From contig CM076190.1 of the NCBI GenBank assembly GCA_038277395.1, positions 238,135,177 through 238,199,176 on the forward strand: a DNA stretch of 64,000 bases, read 5' to 3'. Source of the DNA: Dryocosmus kuriphilus. Taxonomy: Eukaryota; Arthropoda; Insecta; Hymenoptera; Cynipidae. A model generated the notes under the pieces. The model made no database searches. It had not been told where the DNA came from and saw only the letters and a program-made list of their open reading frames with translations. This document shows, in pieces, positions 45,519-57,390 of this stretch; the first letter of the stretch is position 1; each line of letters begins with the position of its first letter. A program made the translations under genes and the position numbers.

Positions 45519-46128
45519 ATGGACTACGTGGTTGAAATTCAAGGACTTCGCGATCTTACAAATCAGTTTATTGCAAAGGAAGTGGCGGTAATAGCGTTGA
45601 ATCATAATTATCTCGGTCATTGGATAACTGCCGCACCTTACCCATTCTCGGATCTTGATAACGATGCGAGGCAGTAAAATAATTGGCTCACTTGTTCTTT
45701 TCACGGTATCGAGTGGTTTGAGAGAGACACGCCAGTGAATCATTTGAACTCTGATCTTCGTGGTGTCGCAAAAACCGCAGGTCAAATTTATACTCGTGGT
45801 CGAGAAGAAGCTGCATTTTTGCAAAACATCATGAGGAGACAGATTAGTAACCTGGAGGAGATAAACAGTCCTGAATTTAAAAAACTGGAAGTCAGCCAAG
45901 AATAATTCTTCCATTACGGTGTGAAAAAAGGAAAGTATTTTACATGTGCTTTTAATAACGCATCTAAGTTGAAAACATGGCTTCAAAGACAACAAGAAGA
46001 AGAACTATCGATTTGCTGTATCTCTCGCTCTACTCAGAGTGCACCAAAAAAAATGACTGCTCTATCATTAACGAAGTTGCGATGGTTGTTGCATCAAGGA
46101 GTGTCCCGGATAATATACAGTTTTCTGT
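45519..46128 (+). pseudogene. Conserved protein of the virus-like cluster, function unknown
   Basis: ATG at 45519 (MDYVVEIQGLRDLTNQFIAK). In-frame stops occur after DLDNDARQ and after KKLEVSQE. The frame continues through FHYGVKKGKYFTCAFNNASK to 46128. The pattern NNWLTCSFHGIEWF with later His/Cys residues recalls a recurrent protein near F54H12.2-like genes. A nuclease role has crossed my mind but is not shown by visible catalytic residues. Confidence 0.45.
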
Positions 46129-46330
46129 AAAAAAAATTAATCAGACTGCTACTGACGCATCTAACATACTACCAGATTTGTCTCAGCTTGGCATTCCTAG
46201 AAACAGAGATGGAGAGACTTTGGATACTTCGAAAGCTTCAAGTAATACCGAGTCATACAACAGGTGTATTCCCCGCGGATCGAATACCGATGGTGTGAAT
46301 GAGACCGGCTGCTTTAATTTACAACAATAA
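45977..46330 (+). CDS. Conserved small protein of the virus-like cluster
   Basis: 117 codons from ATG at 45977 (MASKTTRRRTIDLLYLSLYS) to the stop at 46328. It is intact, but overlaps the end of the previous gene in another frame. The N-terminal half looks structured (SIINEVAMVVASRSVPDNIQ); the C-terminal half is polar and serine/threonine/asparagine-rich. Unknown function; it precedes the protease as a structural or scaffolding gene might. Confidence 0.35.
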   Translation: MASKTTRRRTIDLLYLSLYSECTKKNDCSIINEVAMVVASRSVPDNIQFSVKKINQTATDASNILPDLSQLGIPRNRDGETLDTSKASSNTESYNRCIPRGSNTDGVNETGCFNLQQ

Positions 46331-46349
46331 TCCACATAATAAAAAAGGA

Positions 46350-46790
46350 TCGCATTAGGTGGCCGTATATATTGACAAAAATGGACGCGGAACATACTTT
46401 GATAGCTACGGGCTACCGCCTCTTATACTTGAACATGTTTGTCGTATTCGAGGAAGCTGCACCTTATACAGATGAATTACAACAGTGTTACAAGATTCCT
46501 CTTCGGACATGTGTGGCCAGTTTTGTATTATGTTCCTTTATCATATGTGCAGTGGTTTTTCTTTGTATAATTTTATAAAAATTTTTACCAAAAATCTGAT
46601 AGAAAATGATCGCATTGCTGCGAATTTTTATAAAATGCTTTTAAAAAAATATAAAATTAAGTCGCCTGTTTTGCACAAATCTGAAGATAGTTTTCAAGGT
46701 AGTAATCATGGTAAGCGAGCATTTAATTCACACCTTGAAACCTGTGTTCAGTCTTGCTCTTCTCAGTTTGGTAGTTTATATCTAGTATAG
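46350..46790 (+). pseudogene. Adenain-type cysteine protease, partial
   Basis: Frame with VAVYIDKNGRGTYFDSYGLP (strand with the acidic triad position), a stop at 46473, then the catalytic-cysteine motif SSDMCGQFCIMFLYHM and a helical C-terminus to TAG at 46788. This is the order of adenovirus-type (C5) maturation proteases, which cut capsid precursors. The catalytic histidine region, normally just upstream, is not recognisable, and the N-terminal part is missing. Together with the capsid-like genes it supports a Polinton/adintovirus origin. Confidence 0.72.
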
Positions 46791-47023
46791 TTATTTACCT
46801 TTGCTACTGCGCGCTATGTTAATTTTTATGAATTTATTAGAATGTATTTTTGCGATGTGTGTTTATTAATATCGATATATGTCTGTATCTCTTCACGTCG
46901 CGTCACTAGTGTGTGTTTAGTTTAAGGCTTTAGAAAGTCCTCGTTTAGGAAGAATGGAAACTGCGTGCTTTATTCGACGAAATCAAACAATGCCCCAGTC
47001 TATGATGTGTAAAGAGTGATAAC

Positions 47024-47057
<34 letters not shown>

Positions 47058-47843
47058 TTCGCTAATTTTAAGGGAATGTATCTTTTAGCTTTAAGTTATT
47101 TTTAAATTTTTCTACTTACCATAAACCGGTTTCATTAGTCTTAATTAGATGTAATTTTTTGAAAAGTTGTTAAATAAACTATTTCGATAGCTTTAGACAA
47201 AACTCCAAGCTGAATTTATTTACCCTCTTCTTTTTAGAAAATAAGTTTTTATTATTTAACTTTGAAGACGTGTATTATTAAAACGTCAACTCTGAACGTC
47301 AGAGCTTGTCTCCTTTTCCAGACATTTTGCTCCAGATAGTTATGTAAGTAAAAACTCAGACACCTATGCAAACAAAGGGTTAGACTGCAGTTTCCAGTAA
47401 TCGTGGTGGGGGTGATGGGGGTAGGCGGGAGTTCGGGCCCATAGATGCTCAAAATATCTGAGTTGCATGTATGAATCGCGGGTGAGGGAGAGGATGTATA
47501 GACCGGGTGGCGGGGGAAGGACGAGTGGTGAGAGAAGGCCGAGGAGCGGGGAAGTCTGCCCGGCGACCCATAGTTGTACCTAAGTACTAGCGTCTGCTCA
47601 ATCTGACCACCTATGATTAAGTGTGCGTTTTGGAAGCAATTTGCATTTATTTCTTCCCAGTTTTTCTTTAATTTTCGTCCGTCAAGCGAAAGAAGCACTG
47701 AAAAAGGTGTAAACGCGTTGCATAAACATAAAAAAAGTTGTTGCTTGTAAACAGCACTCGACCGCACAATTCCCTACAAGATTAAGTGAATGGTTTAAAC
47801 AAGGAATGGAAAAAGCTAAGGGATTGTGTTCTTTAATTTTAGG
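46791..47843. other. No supported gene; AAT microsatellite and a GC-rich patch
   Basis: (aat)n of about 12 units at 47021-47056. 47330-47590 is unusually G-rich on the plus strand (GTGGGGGTGATGGGGGTAGG). It gives a 171-codon minus frame (47767-47252) with proline-rich low complexity and no recognisable domain, so I do not call it a gene. Confidence 0.5.
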
Positions 47844-48648
47844 TTATAAATCTGCGTATTCCCCTGACATATTAGACGAATTGGTGTAGGACTGCCCACG
47901 ACAATATTTGATCTCGATGTCTAAGCTTGCTAGGGTTTCGAGAACCGCACCTTCTAATCGATCAGTGGTATGGGCATTTATTTGAACAAATTTGATAAAT
48001 CTTTCAACAGGTTCGCCGTTTTCAAGGATGAGTTTTAAAACAAATGTGAGTTGATTGACATGAGATATATCAGGAGTAGAATCTACAGTTAGAGAATAAT
48101 ATTTGCTTGACTGTATCTCTGAAACTCTTTTATTTAGAACAGGGTCATAAATTGAATCTATGAGTTCGTTGCAAATACGGTTGGAAAGATACGCCACATT
48201 GCCTGTGCCTTTATTATAGAAGTTCTTAATGTGATCTTTTAAAAGTGGGTCGTATTCTGCAATAACTTCTGATTAGCCTAAATAATTTCCGTTTCGCTCT
48301 GAACCGGAAATTTCATCACTTCCTTTAAAGGCCATACCGCGGGTACCCAGAAATTTAACAAAAATAACTATTCGCCGAAGAATCTGTTTCCAATTTTGAA
48401 GAATTCTTCCAATCCTTATAACGGCGTGTTAAAGACGACTTATTTTTTCCAAATAATTTACAATTTTTGCATACAACCGATCCTACGGATTGCGAGTACA
48501 AAAGAGACTCTCGAGGTTAGAGATGCAACATCGTAAGTGGAATATCGATGTATCGATATATCGGAAAGAGGTGTATCGATGTGGACGATACATCGGATCA
48601 GAAACATCGATACATCGGAAAAACATCGATGTTTTCCCTCATTTTTAA

Positions 48649-48702
<54 letters not shown>

Positions 48703-49860
48703 TAAAGAATATTTATTTTTCAACTGAAAAATGTAGAATACAGGAAATACCTAAAAATTTATAAATTGGGTATATTAGATTTATATTTTTATCATCTTTC
48801 GTTTACGACGTCTTACGTTCTCCAGTTCCAGTTTCCTGGTGATCCAAATAAAAAACCAGCTTCGCATGTTTCGATCATTTTTCCTTTGAAAGATAACAAA
48901 TAGTTAACAATGTGTTGTAAAATTCTGAATTTTATAGGTAAAAGTCACCAATTTCCACACAAACTGTAAGAATTTAATCTTTAAGATTGCCAATGGAACT
49001 TCTCGACAACTAATGCCTCACATAATTTATGGACGATCTCTAATTTAATTGATGTTTTTAAAAATACTCACTCACTTATTACACAATCCGGTAATAAATA
49101 TGTAAACCAAGTTGTTAAAAATATACTCACGTCTCACAAGCCATTAGTCATTTCACTATTATAGCATACACAATAAACTGGTCAGTGGTCACATTCACAC
49201 CTCACTATTATTATGTATATAAAATATCGAACATCGAATCTTAACATCGATACTTGGCATCGATGTATCGGAAGCAAAACATCGATGCTAAAATATCGAT
49301 ATATCGATTCAAAAACATCGATGTTGTCGATGTTCTAACATCGATGTTGCATCTCTACTCGAGGTGCAGTCTCTCCATTTCGTAGTTTTCTGTAAAATAA
49401 TTATGTATTTGCAGACCGAGATTGAGAAACATATTCTCATTTTGAATTAAAAAAATCTAGTTCTTTGATTCTTTGGAGAGGTAAATTTTGCACGATGCTT
49501 TGTCTCAATTCCGGAGTCATCGATGGACATTCCGTAAAGTCTGAAATGTCCGTTTTCAGAACGTCCTTTTCAAGTCTGAGATGTTTTGAATTGATGCCAC
49601 TTGTTCATCAAACATTTGTTTAAACTTATGAATCGAATTGATCAAAATGCAACTCTTATTAAAAATGTTTTTCTGATTAAAAAGTGAATTTTGAAACAAA
49701 TCTCAGAATTGAGGAGATTGGTTCAAACTCATCCGTTTTATTTTTCTCATTTACATCGTGTCCAACCAGAACAGATTTTTTCTCTGTTTTTTGCAGCTGA
49801 TCAATTAAAGATGCACTCTTTGGATCTAAAATAATTTTCAGCATTATTATTTTTTTTCCA
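47844..49860 (-). pseudogene. hAT-family transposase (ZMYM1-like, DUF4371), broken
   Basis: Minus strand. N-terminal remnants at 49850-49690 (IDQLQKTEKKSVLVGHDVNE) and 49560-49440. Then, across an inserted MITE (48518-49357), comes the TTF-type zinc-finger region (YSQSVGSVVCKNCKLFG, 48500-48440). The body follows: FLGTRGMAFKGSDE, a stop near 48275, EVIAEYDPLLKDHIKNFYNK, AYLSNRICNELI, YYSLTVDSTPDISHVNQLTF and SYTNSSNMSGEYADL at 47844. The catalytic-domain C-terminus is absent. The motifs match the DUF4371 group of domesticated or mobile hAT proteins. Inactive. Confidence 0.85.
48518..49357. mobile_element. hAT-type MITE, copy 2
   Basis: 840 bp, near-identical to 14357-15174. TIRs are TAGAGATGCAACATCG and CGATGTTGCATCTCTA, with a perfect 8-bp target duplication CTCGAGGT (48510-48517, 49358-49365). 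Its (ta)n tract is expanded to about 23 units (48653-48698) against 8 in copy 1. Inserted inside the hAT transposase pseudogene. Confidence 0.95.
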
Positions 49861-51270
49861 AGATTTATTAGATTAAAAGGTAGTTTAATTGAATTAATTG
49901 ATTTAATATGTTTAAAAGGGTGTCCAGCAATCGGGAATATCTTGAAAACCGGGAATAAGTCGGGAATTTGGGAACAACCGGGAAAACTGGGAAATAGACG
50001 AGAATTAGTAAAGCGAAGTGTGTATATTTTATGTTTAAATTAAAATAATAAAAAATAAAAACAAAGAAGTTGACGCTGGTGAACGTAAAAATTTCAATAT
50101 ACCAAAATTATTAATTTATTCCATAAGAAATGCTCGCGTCCGATATAAGGAAGCAGAGTTAGATTGTAAAAATAAATTATCGGAAGAACAAAAAGCCAAA
50201 GTTGAAATAAAAATACAGGGATCTTATTAAAAGAACTGGAGTGCCTCTGAAATCTATAATACGTGATAGGAAATAAATAAAGAACCTTTCCTTATAAGCT
50301 ATAGTGTGAGAAAAGCTTACCATCACCGCAGGTGTCTAGTTTTTCCAAAAAATTAATCGACGTACATTTTCCAGCTGGACATGTGCCTGCTGTTCCAGAT
50401 TCAAAAGTAACAGGAGCTTCCTTCGATTTTTGTGTGACGTTTAAACAATGATGTTACAGTTGATTTGACGTAATGAAAAAGTTTTCATGTTTCGGCACTT
50501 TTTTCAAATATCCCTCATTTCTTTCACTTCTTTCTCTTAAAATTTTGCGTTTCTATGCATCACTTAATGTCTTATGAAGATGAGGCATTACGTAACACGA
50601 TCCGTTTATAACTTTTGCATACTTCAAAACATTCAAAATTATATATATATATATATATACAAATGAATATGCTCTGTTCACCACCGAAAGATTGGAACCG
50701 TATCGAGCGACTGATTTTCAAAGACTAATTCTAATTTTCAGGACAAATTAAGTACAATGTCCATAATTTGCATGTTTGGCCTGCTACGGTTATCTTTCAG
50801 TAGTAAAATATAGTAATTTTCCAACTATTAAAATATCATTACTGTACCCTGCCTTGAGAGCGGAGTAGGTTCTTATTGTTACTCGAACTCATTTCTGACC
50901 TAGACATGGTTATCCTAATTCTATGAATTAAGGAAAGCTGGATTCTTAAGTACTAACCCAGTGTTTATTAGACAACTAGGGAATAAAAGTTCATGAGATT
51001 AGGGCAAACATCTGCTGTTAGGGCAAAGTGCATTTCTAAGTAAAATGTTGAATGAATAAATGGCAATTTTAAGGCTCATCTTCGTGGAATAATCTGCAGA
51101 TTGAAGACACACCTCTCAGGCGCCCCCTGCAGTCCTTGAGCCCCTAGGCTGTAGCCTATGTTAGCCCTATGGTTAGTTCGGCACTGATGCATCTTACTTC
51201 GGGCAGTCAAATAGGATATTTAGTTTGACATCACGTACCGTTTCAATTTTTAAATGTAATTTAAAAAAAT
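49861..51270. other. No supported gene
   Basis: AT-rich. Around 50090-50230 a plus frame reads SIRNARVRYKEAELDCKNKLSEEQKAKVE, which looks coding and transposase-associated, but it is short and soon closed. (ta)10 lies at 50641-50660. Confidence 0.4.
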
Positions 51271-53200
51271 CTTTTATAAATCTAATACCTTCTCTGATGA
51301 TAATGCAAAAATTGCATTTTTCAGCCAAACTGTGTAAAAGATGAAGAAATTTACGTTCTAGATATAATTTCATTGATTGGTGAGCGCGAGAAACGTGATG
51401 AGAATGCGCCTGAGCAGCGGGCAGATTTTTCAATAACTATCCAATCCGATTAGTCGCTGAAAAGTGGTTTTCTTTATATTTCATAACATGTTTCACGAAT
51501 AACTCAAAAACTACGCGTATGATCAGAAAAATAATAGAAAAAAATTTGTAGATCTTTTTCAGGCGAACAACTTTGTTAATTATTATTTTTCCGTACCTTG
51601 CATAGTTTGGCGGGAAATTTGAAAATTTTTATTTTTAATAACGTTTTATCAATTAAAACAAAAACCGTGCATTTTATGAAAAAATAGTTAAAACAAAATT
51701 GGTAGATATTTTTTAACTGAACAACTTTGTTCTTTACCAATTTTTTTTATCTTGAATATTTTGGCGGGAAACCAGAGTTTTTTAATTTTAATAGCGTTTT
51801 CTTGATTAAAACAAAAACCGTTCATTTTATCAAAAAATGGTTCAAACAAAATTTGTACATTTCTTTAAGGTGAATAATTTTACTTTCTTACATTTTTTTC
51901 GTAACTCTCATAGTTTAGCCGAAAAATCGATTTTTGTTTTTGTGAAAACCGTTTTTGATAGATAAAACCATAACCGTTGGTCAAAAACCTCTGGTTAACG
52001 AACTCGTCCTTTCTTTTTACCCCTTAAAGAAGTGTACCAAAGCGCACTCCAATCCGATTAGTCCTTCGAAAGTTATGGCGACCACAGACGACGACGACGA
52101 CGACGACAACGACGACAACAACGACAACGACGATGACAACAGACAGACAGACACGGTCGTAAAACCCGTTTTTTCTGACTCAGGGGGTCTCAAAACGTGG
52201 AGATTTCATGAAATCCGCGAAAGTCAAATTTTATATAAATCTAATACCTTCTCTGATGACCATGCAAATATTGCATTTTTCAGCCAAACTGTGTAAAAGA
52301 TGAAGAAATTTACGTTCTAGATATAATTTCATTGATTGGTGAGCGCGAGAAACGTGATGAGAATGCGCCTGAGCAGCGGGCAGATTTTTCAATAACTATC
52401 CAATCCGATTAGTCGCTGAAAAGTGGTTTTCTTTATATTTCATAACATGTTTCACGAATAACTCAAAAACTACGTGTCTGATCAGAAAAATGATAGAAAA
52501 AAAATTTGTAGATCTTTTTCAGGCGAACAACTTTGTTTATTATTATTTTTCCGTACCTTGCATAGTTTGGCGGGAAATTTGAAAACCTTGATTTTTAATA
52601 ACGTTTTATCGATTAAAACAAAAACCGTGCATTTTGTGAAACAATAGTTAAAACAAAATTGGTAGATATTTTTTAATTGAACAAGTTTGTTCTTGACAAA
52701 TTTTTTGTATCTTGAACATTTTGGCGGGAAACCAGAGTTTTTTCATTTTGATAGCGTTTTCTTGATTGAGACAAAAACCGTTCATTTTATCAAAAAAACG
52801 GTTAAGACAAAATTTGTAGATTTTTTTGAGGTGAATAATTGTACTTTCTGGCATTTTTTTTTTATCTCTCATAGTTTAGCCGAAAAAATGGATTTTGGTT
52901 TTTGTGAAAACCGTTTTTGATAGATAAAACCATAACCGTTGGTCAAAAACCTCTGGTTAACGAACTCGTCCTTTCTTTTTACCCCTTAAAGAAGTGTACC
53001 AAAGCGCACTCCAATCCGATTAGTCCTTCGAAGGTTATCGTGACCACAGACGACGACGACGACGACGAGAACAGACAGACAGACACGGTCGTAAAAACCG
53101 TTTTTTCTGGCTCAGGGGGTCTCAAAACGTGGAGATTTCATGAAATCCGCGAAAGTCAAATTTTACATAAATCTAATACCTTCTCTGATGAGAATGTAAA
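51271..53200. repeat. Tandem duplication of a roughly 0.95-kb unit
   Basis: The landmark CTAATACCTTCTCTGATGA occurs at 51282, 52241 and 53173, giving units of 959 and 932 bp plus the start of a third. The length difference is mostly in a (gac/aac)n tract (52086-52140 against 53049-53070). Each unit has a plus frame of about 110 codons (51955-52296 and 52917-53240) with MIDKTITVGQKPLVNELVLS, an aspartate run and GGLKTWRFHEIRESQ. A reverse-oriented relative lies at 60927-61200. I read it as a dispersed repeat rather than a gene. Confidence 0.88.
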
Positions 53201-53372
53201 AATTGTATCTAATATTCCCAATATAAGCAGTTTTAGCTAGACCACAAGCCGATATATCTTAAATCAGTAGGAATTGACTTCACAAACGGGGGAATCCAAG
53301 ATGGGTGCACACCGAGAGCCAAACAATAATACTAATTGCATGGGAATAAACCTTATTTTTTAAATACCTTAG

Positions 53373-53962
53373 TACACGGAGAAAAATGGATGGTCAGCCT
53401 GAACATGTAGAGTGTCAGACTGACCATATTTGAGTTTTAACTACGGGACAGCCCCCTAGATGGTGTGGCGTACCATCCGCGGAGTGTCAAAATTTGATGG
53501 CTAGGTTTACCATCCCAGAATGTCAAGCTTATGATTCTGGAGTGTCAAAATTTGAAGGTTAGGTTCACTACCGGCACGCGCATTATTTGACCATCTCACA
53601 GTGTCATTATGATTATTCTTGATAGTGAGCTTGGCCCTCTCGAATGTTACAAATGACTGAAAACAAGATATTTAACTTAACCATCCCAGACTTTCGATTC
53701 GATCATCCCTGATGTAAGTTTGACACTCTCGTACAGTCAAAAGGAGTGAAAGCAAGGTATTTAACTTGGCCATACTAGAGTTTCGATTTGATAATCCCTG
53801 ACAGTATGGCCCATTCTCTGCGGATTGTTAAGCTGAAAATAAGCGAGTGTCTCTTTGACTATGGAGAGAAAATTATGGATTGTACATGATACTGCCTGGA
53901 AGGTCAAACTCAACATTTAAATTTTGTCACTCAAAGTTTGACTATCTATTTTTCTCCGTGTA
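53373..53962. mobile_element. MITE with TACACGGAGAAAAAT ends
   Basis: 590 bp bounded by TACACGGAGAAAAATGGATG at the left and CTATTTTTCTCCGTGTA at the right. Inside are short repeated blocks (GAGTGTCAAAATTTGA, repeated near 53483 and 53541; TTTCGATT...ATCCCTGA, repeated near 53690 and 53770). No coding capacity. Ends of this style are common on insect non-autonomous elements. Confidence 0.75.
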
Positions 53963-54119
53963 AAAAATGATTTTTGACCATAAATACAATATATTTTGAT
54001 ATTACTTTTTATTTTACAAAAGCGAAATTTTTAGCAAATTTATTTCGCTATTCTTCTTTTTTTATTTTCTTCTCTTCTTTTTCTTAAATCATAATAATAT
54101 TAGATTTTGGATAAAGTTC

Positions 54120-57100
54120 CCAATAGCTGAATTTTCCGATTTTATTGAAACTCCGTATACTTATGTATTTTGACGCTCTAATTACGAATATGATAGTGAA
54201 GATTGGCAAATAGGCGATTTTCATGATGAAGACGCCATAAAATCAAGTTTTTTGCGTTTATCCCAGTAAATGCGCAGAATTTCGCAAAGTATTTTAAGCC
54301 AAAGTCTTAGCTAGTATAAAAATACATCTTTTTTCGAGAATACACTTTTCGCCTAAAGCCCTCATTTTTCGAGAAAAAGAGGATTGCGCTGGAAAAACAA
54401 GAAAAAGACAAAAAAAGTTACGGAAATGCGTTCGGTCAAGTTTTTTGCGTTTATCTAAACTAATGCGCACAATATTATCAAATACTCAAAACAAAAGTTG
54501 TACATCTAATCGAGCTACACATATATTGTGTGTAACATTTTTATCTACAAGCAATAGTTTTCGCGGATATAAGTGATACATCGGTTATCATGGAAAAAAA
54601 ACCCTCAGAAATCAATGTTTTTTGCTTTTAGATTAGTCAATATGCAAACTTTCGCAAAATATTTGAAACAAGAGTTGTAACCCTTTCGAGATACACATAT
54701 TTTGTTTTAAACAGTTTTTCATACGAGTGATAATTTTCGAGAAAATTAGTGATACACATGGTAAATTTTAACAAATAGTGCAATAAGCGACAGGTCTTTC
54801 TCTACCGTCTGCGCTCCTAGTATTAACAGACGTGTGTTTCATGCGTGCATTCGTTATCTTCGAAGTTTTCTTCTCTCGAGTTCTAACCAACATGGATGAA
54901 AAATAGAATATTTTCAGTCTGAGTCTGATTCTTCAAAAAAGAGGAAAAACACTTCAGTGGTTGAGACAAATTGAACTCATTCCAACTGAACGATTTTGCT
55001 CAAAACACAAGAAAAAGATGACTTTTAGAGTCTGAAATGACTTGCGGTCAGTTCTTGTGTTATAAAACAGGTAAGTATCGTCACACAAATACCGCGGAAA
55101 ATACGTGATCTGAGAGCTGTCACATTTCGGCAGCGGCATGTATGCTTATTTCTTATTGTTTCCCTGTAGGCTTCAATTTCGAACAAACGATCCGGGAAAG
55201 TAGCATTGTCGAAGGTTAGTCGATTTCGCGATAAACTGTTGCAGACCGCTTCTCTTTTTGTAGGGAGATCTGCATGGTTGCTCTTGAAAGTCACTTCGAA
55301 GAGGAAGGTCGCATTGGTGGTGTCGATGAAGTAGTTGAAATAGATGAGTGCACGATCGGGCGTCGAAAATACGAGCGAGGACGTGTAGTGGAGGATCATG
55401 GATCCTCGGATTGATTCACAGAGGTCACCCTTACAACTATCGGTTGGAATCTTTCCCGATAATAAGAGAAATCAGGCTACTCTAATCAGATTAATATAAA
55501 TGCATGTAGCAGAAGGGACAGAGATTCACACCGACTGTTGGAAGGGCTATATCAATCTCGAAGATCATCGCTTTGTTCAACAAATTGTTAATCATTCCGA
55601 GGAGTTTGTGAATAGCGATACCGGAGCACACACGCAAAACATCGAGTCATCTTGATTGTGGATCCGACGATTCCTCTCACGAGGAGGACTGCACAAGAGC
55701 AATCTTGCAGATCACCTCTGCGAATTTTTGTGTCAGCGACGGCTCAAGAACATAGTTGCTGATCCATTTAAAGAGCTAATCGCAAATATTAAAGTATGCT
55801 ACCATGGCCACTGATCATAATCAGCATTCTCAATTGAAGTAAATTCAAATATATTTTGTAATAATAAAATTTAAAAAAATCAAAAACAAATTATTGAAAA
55901 ATATTAGAAAATATTTTTAAAAAAATGCTCTTCAAAATACTCAAACCTTCCCTCTGTGAAGAGCGTGAGTAGGTACCAAGCCGAATCCAATGGAGATACA
56001 ATGCGAAAACAACGATCTATTGTACAGGTAGGTGGATAAACAACATTATACCTTTGATCAATCTCAGGGGTGCCTTTACGTCCCCACGTATTTCCGCAAC
56101 TAGTCAGTGAATGTGTAGCCCCACCTCCCAACCTTTGAAAGGGGAACGATCATGATTGAACGTATTTTCGTAACTAGTCAGTGAATGTTTAGCCCCTCCC
56201 CCTTAATCTTGGAAAAGAGGTACGAACGTGACCGAACACATTTCCGTAACCTTCTTCATCTTTTTCTTGTTTTTCCAACGCAATCCTCTTTTTATAAAAA
56301 AGTAATGGTGTTAGACAAAAAGTATATGTAAAAAAAGATGTATTTTTACACTAACTTACACTTTTGTTTAAAACATTTTTCTAAATTCTACGTAGTTACT
56401 GAGGTAAACGCAAAAAAACGCGATTTTTATGGTGAGTTTTATGGTTTTCACCATGAAAATCTCCTAGTCGCCAATTTTCATTATCTTATTCGTAATCAGC
56501 GTATTAAATTACATAAACATGAGATTTTTTAACATAATTGGAAAAAATCGTGACCGAACGCATTTCCTTAACTTTCTTCGTCTTTTTCTTATTTTTCCAA
56601 CGCAATCCTCTTTTTATCGAAAAATAATGATTTTAGACAAAAAGCATATATAAGAAAATAGATGTATTTTTACAATAGCTTAAACTTTCGTTTAAAACAT
56701 TTTTCTAAATTCTACGTAGTTACTGAGGTAAACGCAAAAAACGTGATTTTTATGGTGTTTTTTATGGTTTTCACCATGAAAATCGCCTAGACGCCAATTT
56801 TCATGATCATATTCGTAATCAACGTATTAAGTTACATAAACATAAGATATTTTAACATAATTGGAAAAAAGCGTGACCGAACGCATTTCCTTAACTTTCT
56901 TCGTCTTTTTCTTGTTTTTCAACAACGCAATCCTCTTTTTATCGAAAAATAATGATTTTAGGCAAAAAGTGTATTCTAGAAGAAAGATGTATTTCTATAC
57001 TGGATAAAACTTTTGCTGAAAATATTTTTCGAAATTCTGAGCAGTTACTGAGATAAATGCAAAAAACATGATTCTTATGGTTTTTTTTATGATTTTCACC

Positions 57101-57390
57101 ACGAGAATCGCCTATTCGCCAATTTTCACTATCATAGTCGTAATCAGCGCGTCAAAATACATAAACTTAACATGTTTTAATATAATTGGAAAAAAGCATG
57201 ACCGAACGTATTTCCTTAACTTTCTTCGTCTTTTTCCTGTTTTTCCAACGCAATCCTCTTTTTATCGAAAAATAATGATTTTAGGCAAAAAGTGTATTCT
57301 AGAAGAAAGATGTATTTTTATACTAGATAAAACTTTTGCTTAAAATATTTTTCTAAATTCTGCGCAGTTACTGAGATAAACGCATCTTGA
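54120..57390 (+). mobile_element. Merlin-like transposon flanked by inverted long repeats
   Basis: A transposase relic at 55.2-55.8 kb lies between a left arm (about 54150-54440, with weaker continuation to about 54770) and a right arm of four tandem units of about 323 bp (landmark CAATCCTCTTTTTAT at 56281, 56603, 56928 and 57251). The left arm is the reverse complement of the right units. This gives a 3.2-kb element with very long, tandemly expanded inverted ends. Exact termini and an 8-bp target duplication were not found. Confidence 0.65.
55260..55815 (+). pseudogene. Merlin/IS1016-type (ISXO2-like) DDE transposase
   Basis: Frame beginning about 55268: EEEGRIGGVDEVVEIDE (first acidic residue), CTIGRRKYERGRVVEDHG, a stop, then ESFPDNKRNQATLIRLI, a stop, EGTEIHTDCWKGYINLEDH (second aspartate), IVNHSEEFVNSDTGAHTQNI (third acidic residue at the E after QNI), a stop, then FLSRGGLHKSNLADHLCEFL. 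The order and motifs match the ISXO2-like domain of Merlin elements. N-terminal zinc-binding and helix-turn-helix parts were not recognised upstream. Three internal stops; inactive. Confidence 0.85.

Larger units (their letters stand above)
41850..46790 (+). mobile_element. Polinton/adintovirus-like capsid cluster, decayed
   Basis: A run of plus-strand, tightly spaced, degraded genes that together look like the structural module of a Polinton/Maverick or adintovirus-type integrated DNA virus. They are a minor-capsid-like protein, a glycine-rich core-like protein, a lysine-rich basic protein, a major-capsid-like protein, two further conserved proteins and an adenain-type protease. I found no DNA polymerase B, integrase or packaging ATPase and no clear terminal inverted repeats, so this is a partial copy. 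Every main gene carries stops or frameshifts. An unassigned frame precedes the module (41850-42083, with EGRLTVEASSRARW). Confidence 0.75.

Noticed and set aside
47252..47767. 171-codon minus-strand open frame
   Set aside because: It lies in G-rich low-complexity DNA, gives proline/serine-rich sequence without a domain, and has no splice or homology support.
51955..53240. Two aspartate-rich open frames of 107-113 codons as a gene pair
   Set aside because: They are the same frame in two tandem repeat units, with a length-variable GAC tract and a non-coding relative at 61 kb; a dispersed repeat explains them better.
54954..55399. Minus-strand open frames of 61 and 124 codons
   Set aside because: The larger one is antisense to the Merlin transposase frame, which carries the recognisable catalytic motifs on the plus strand.
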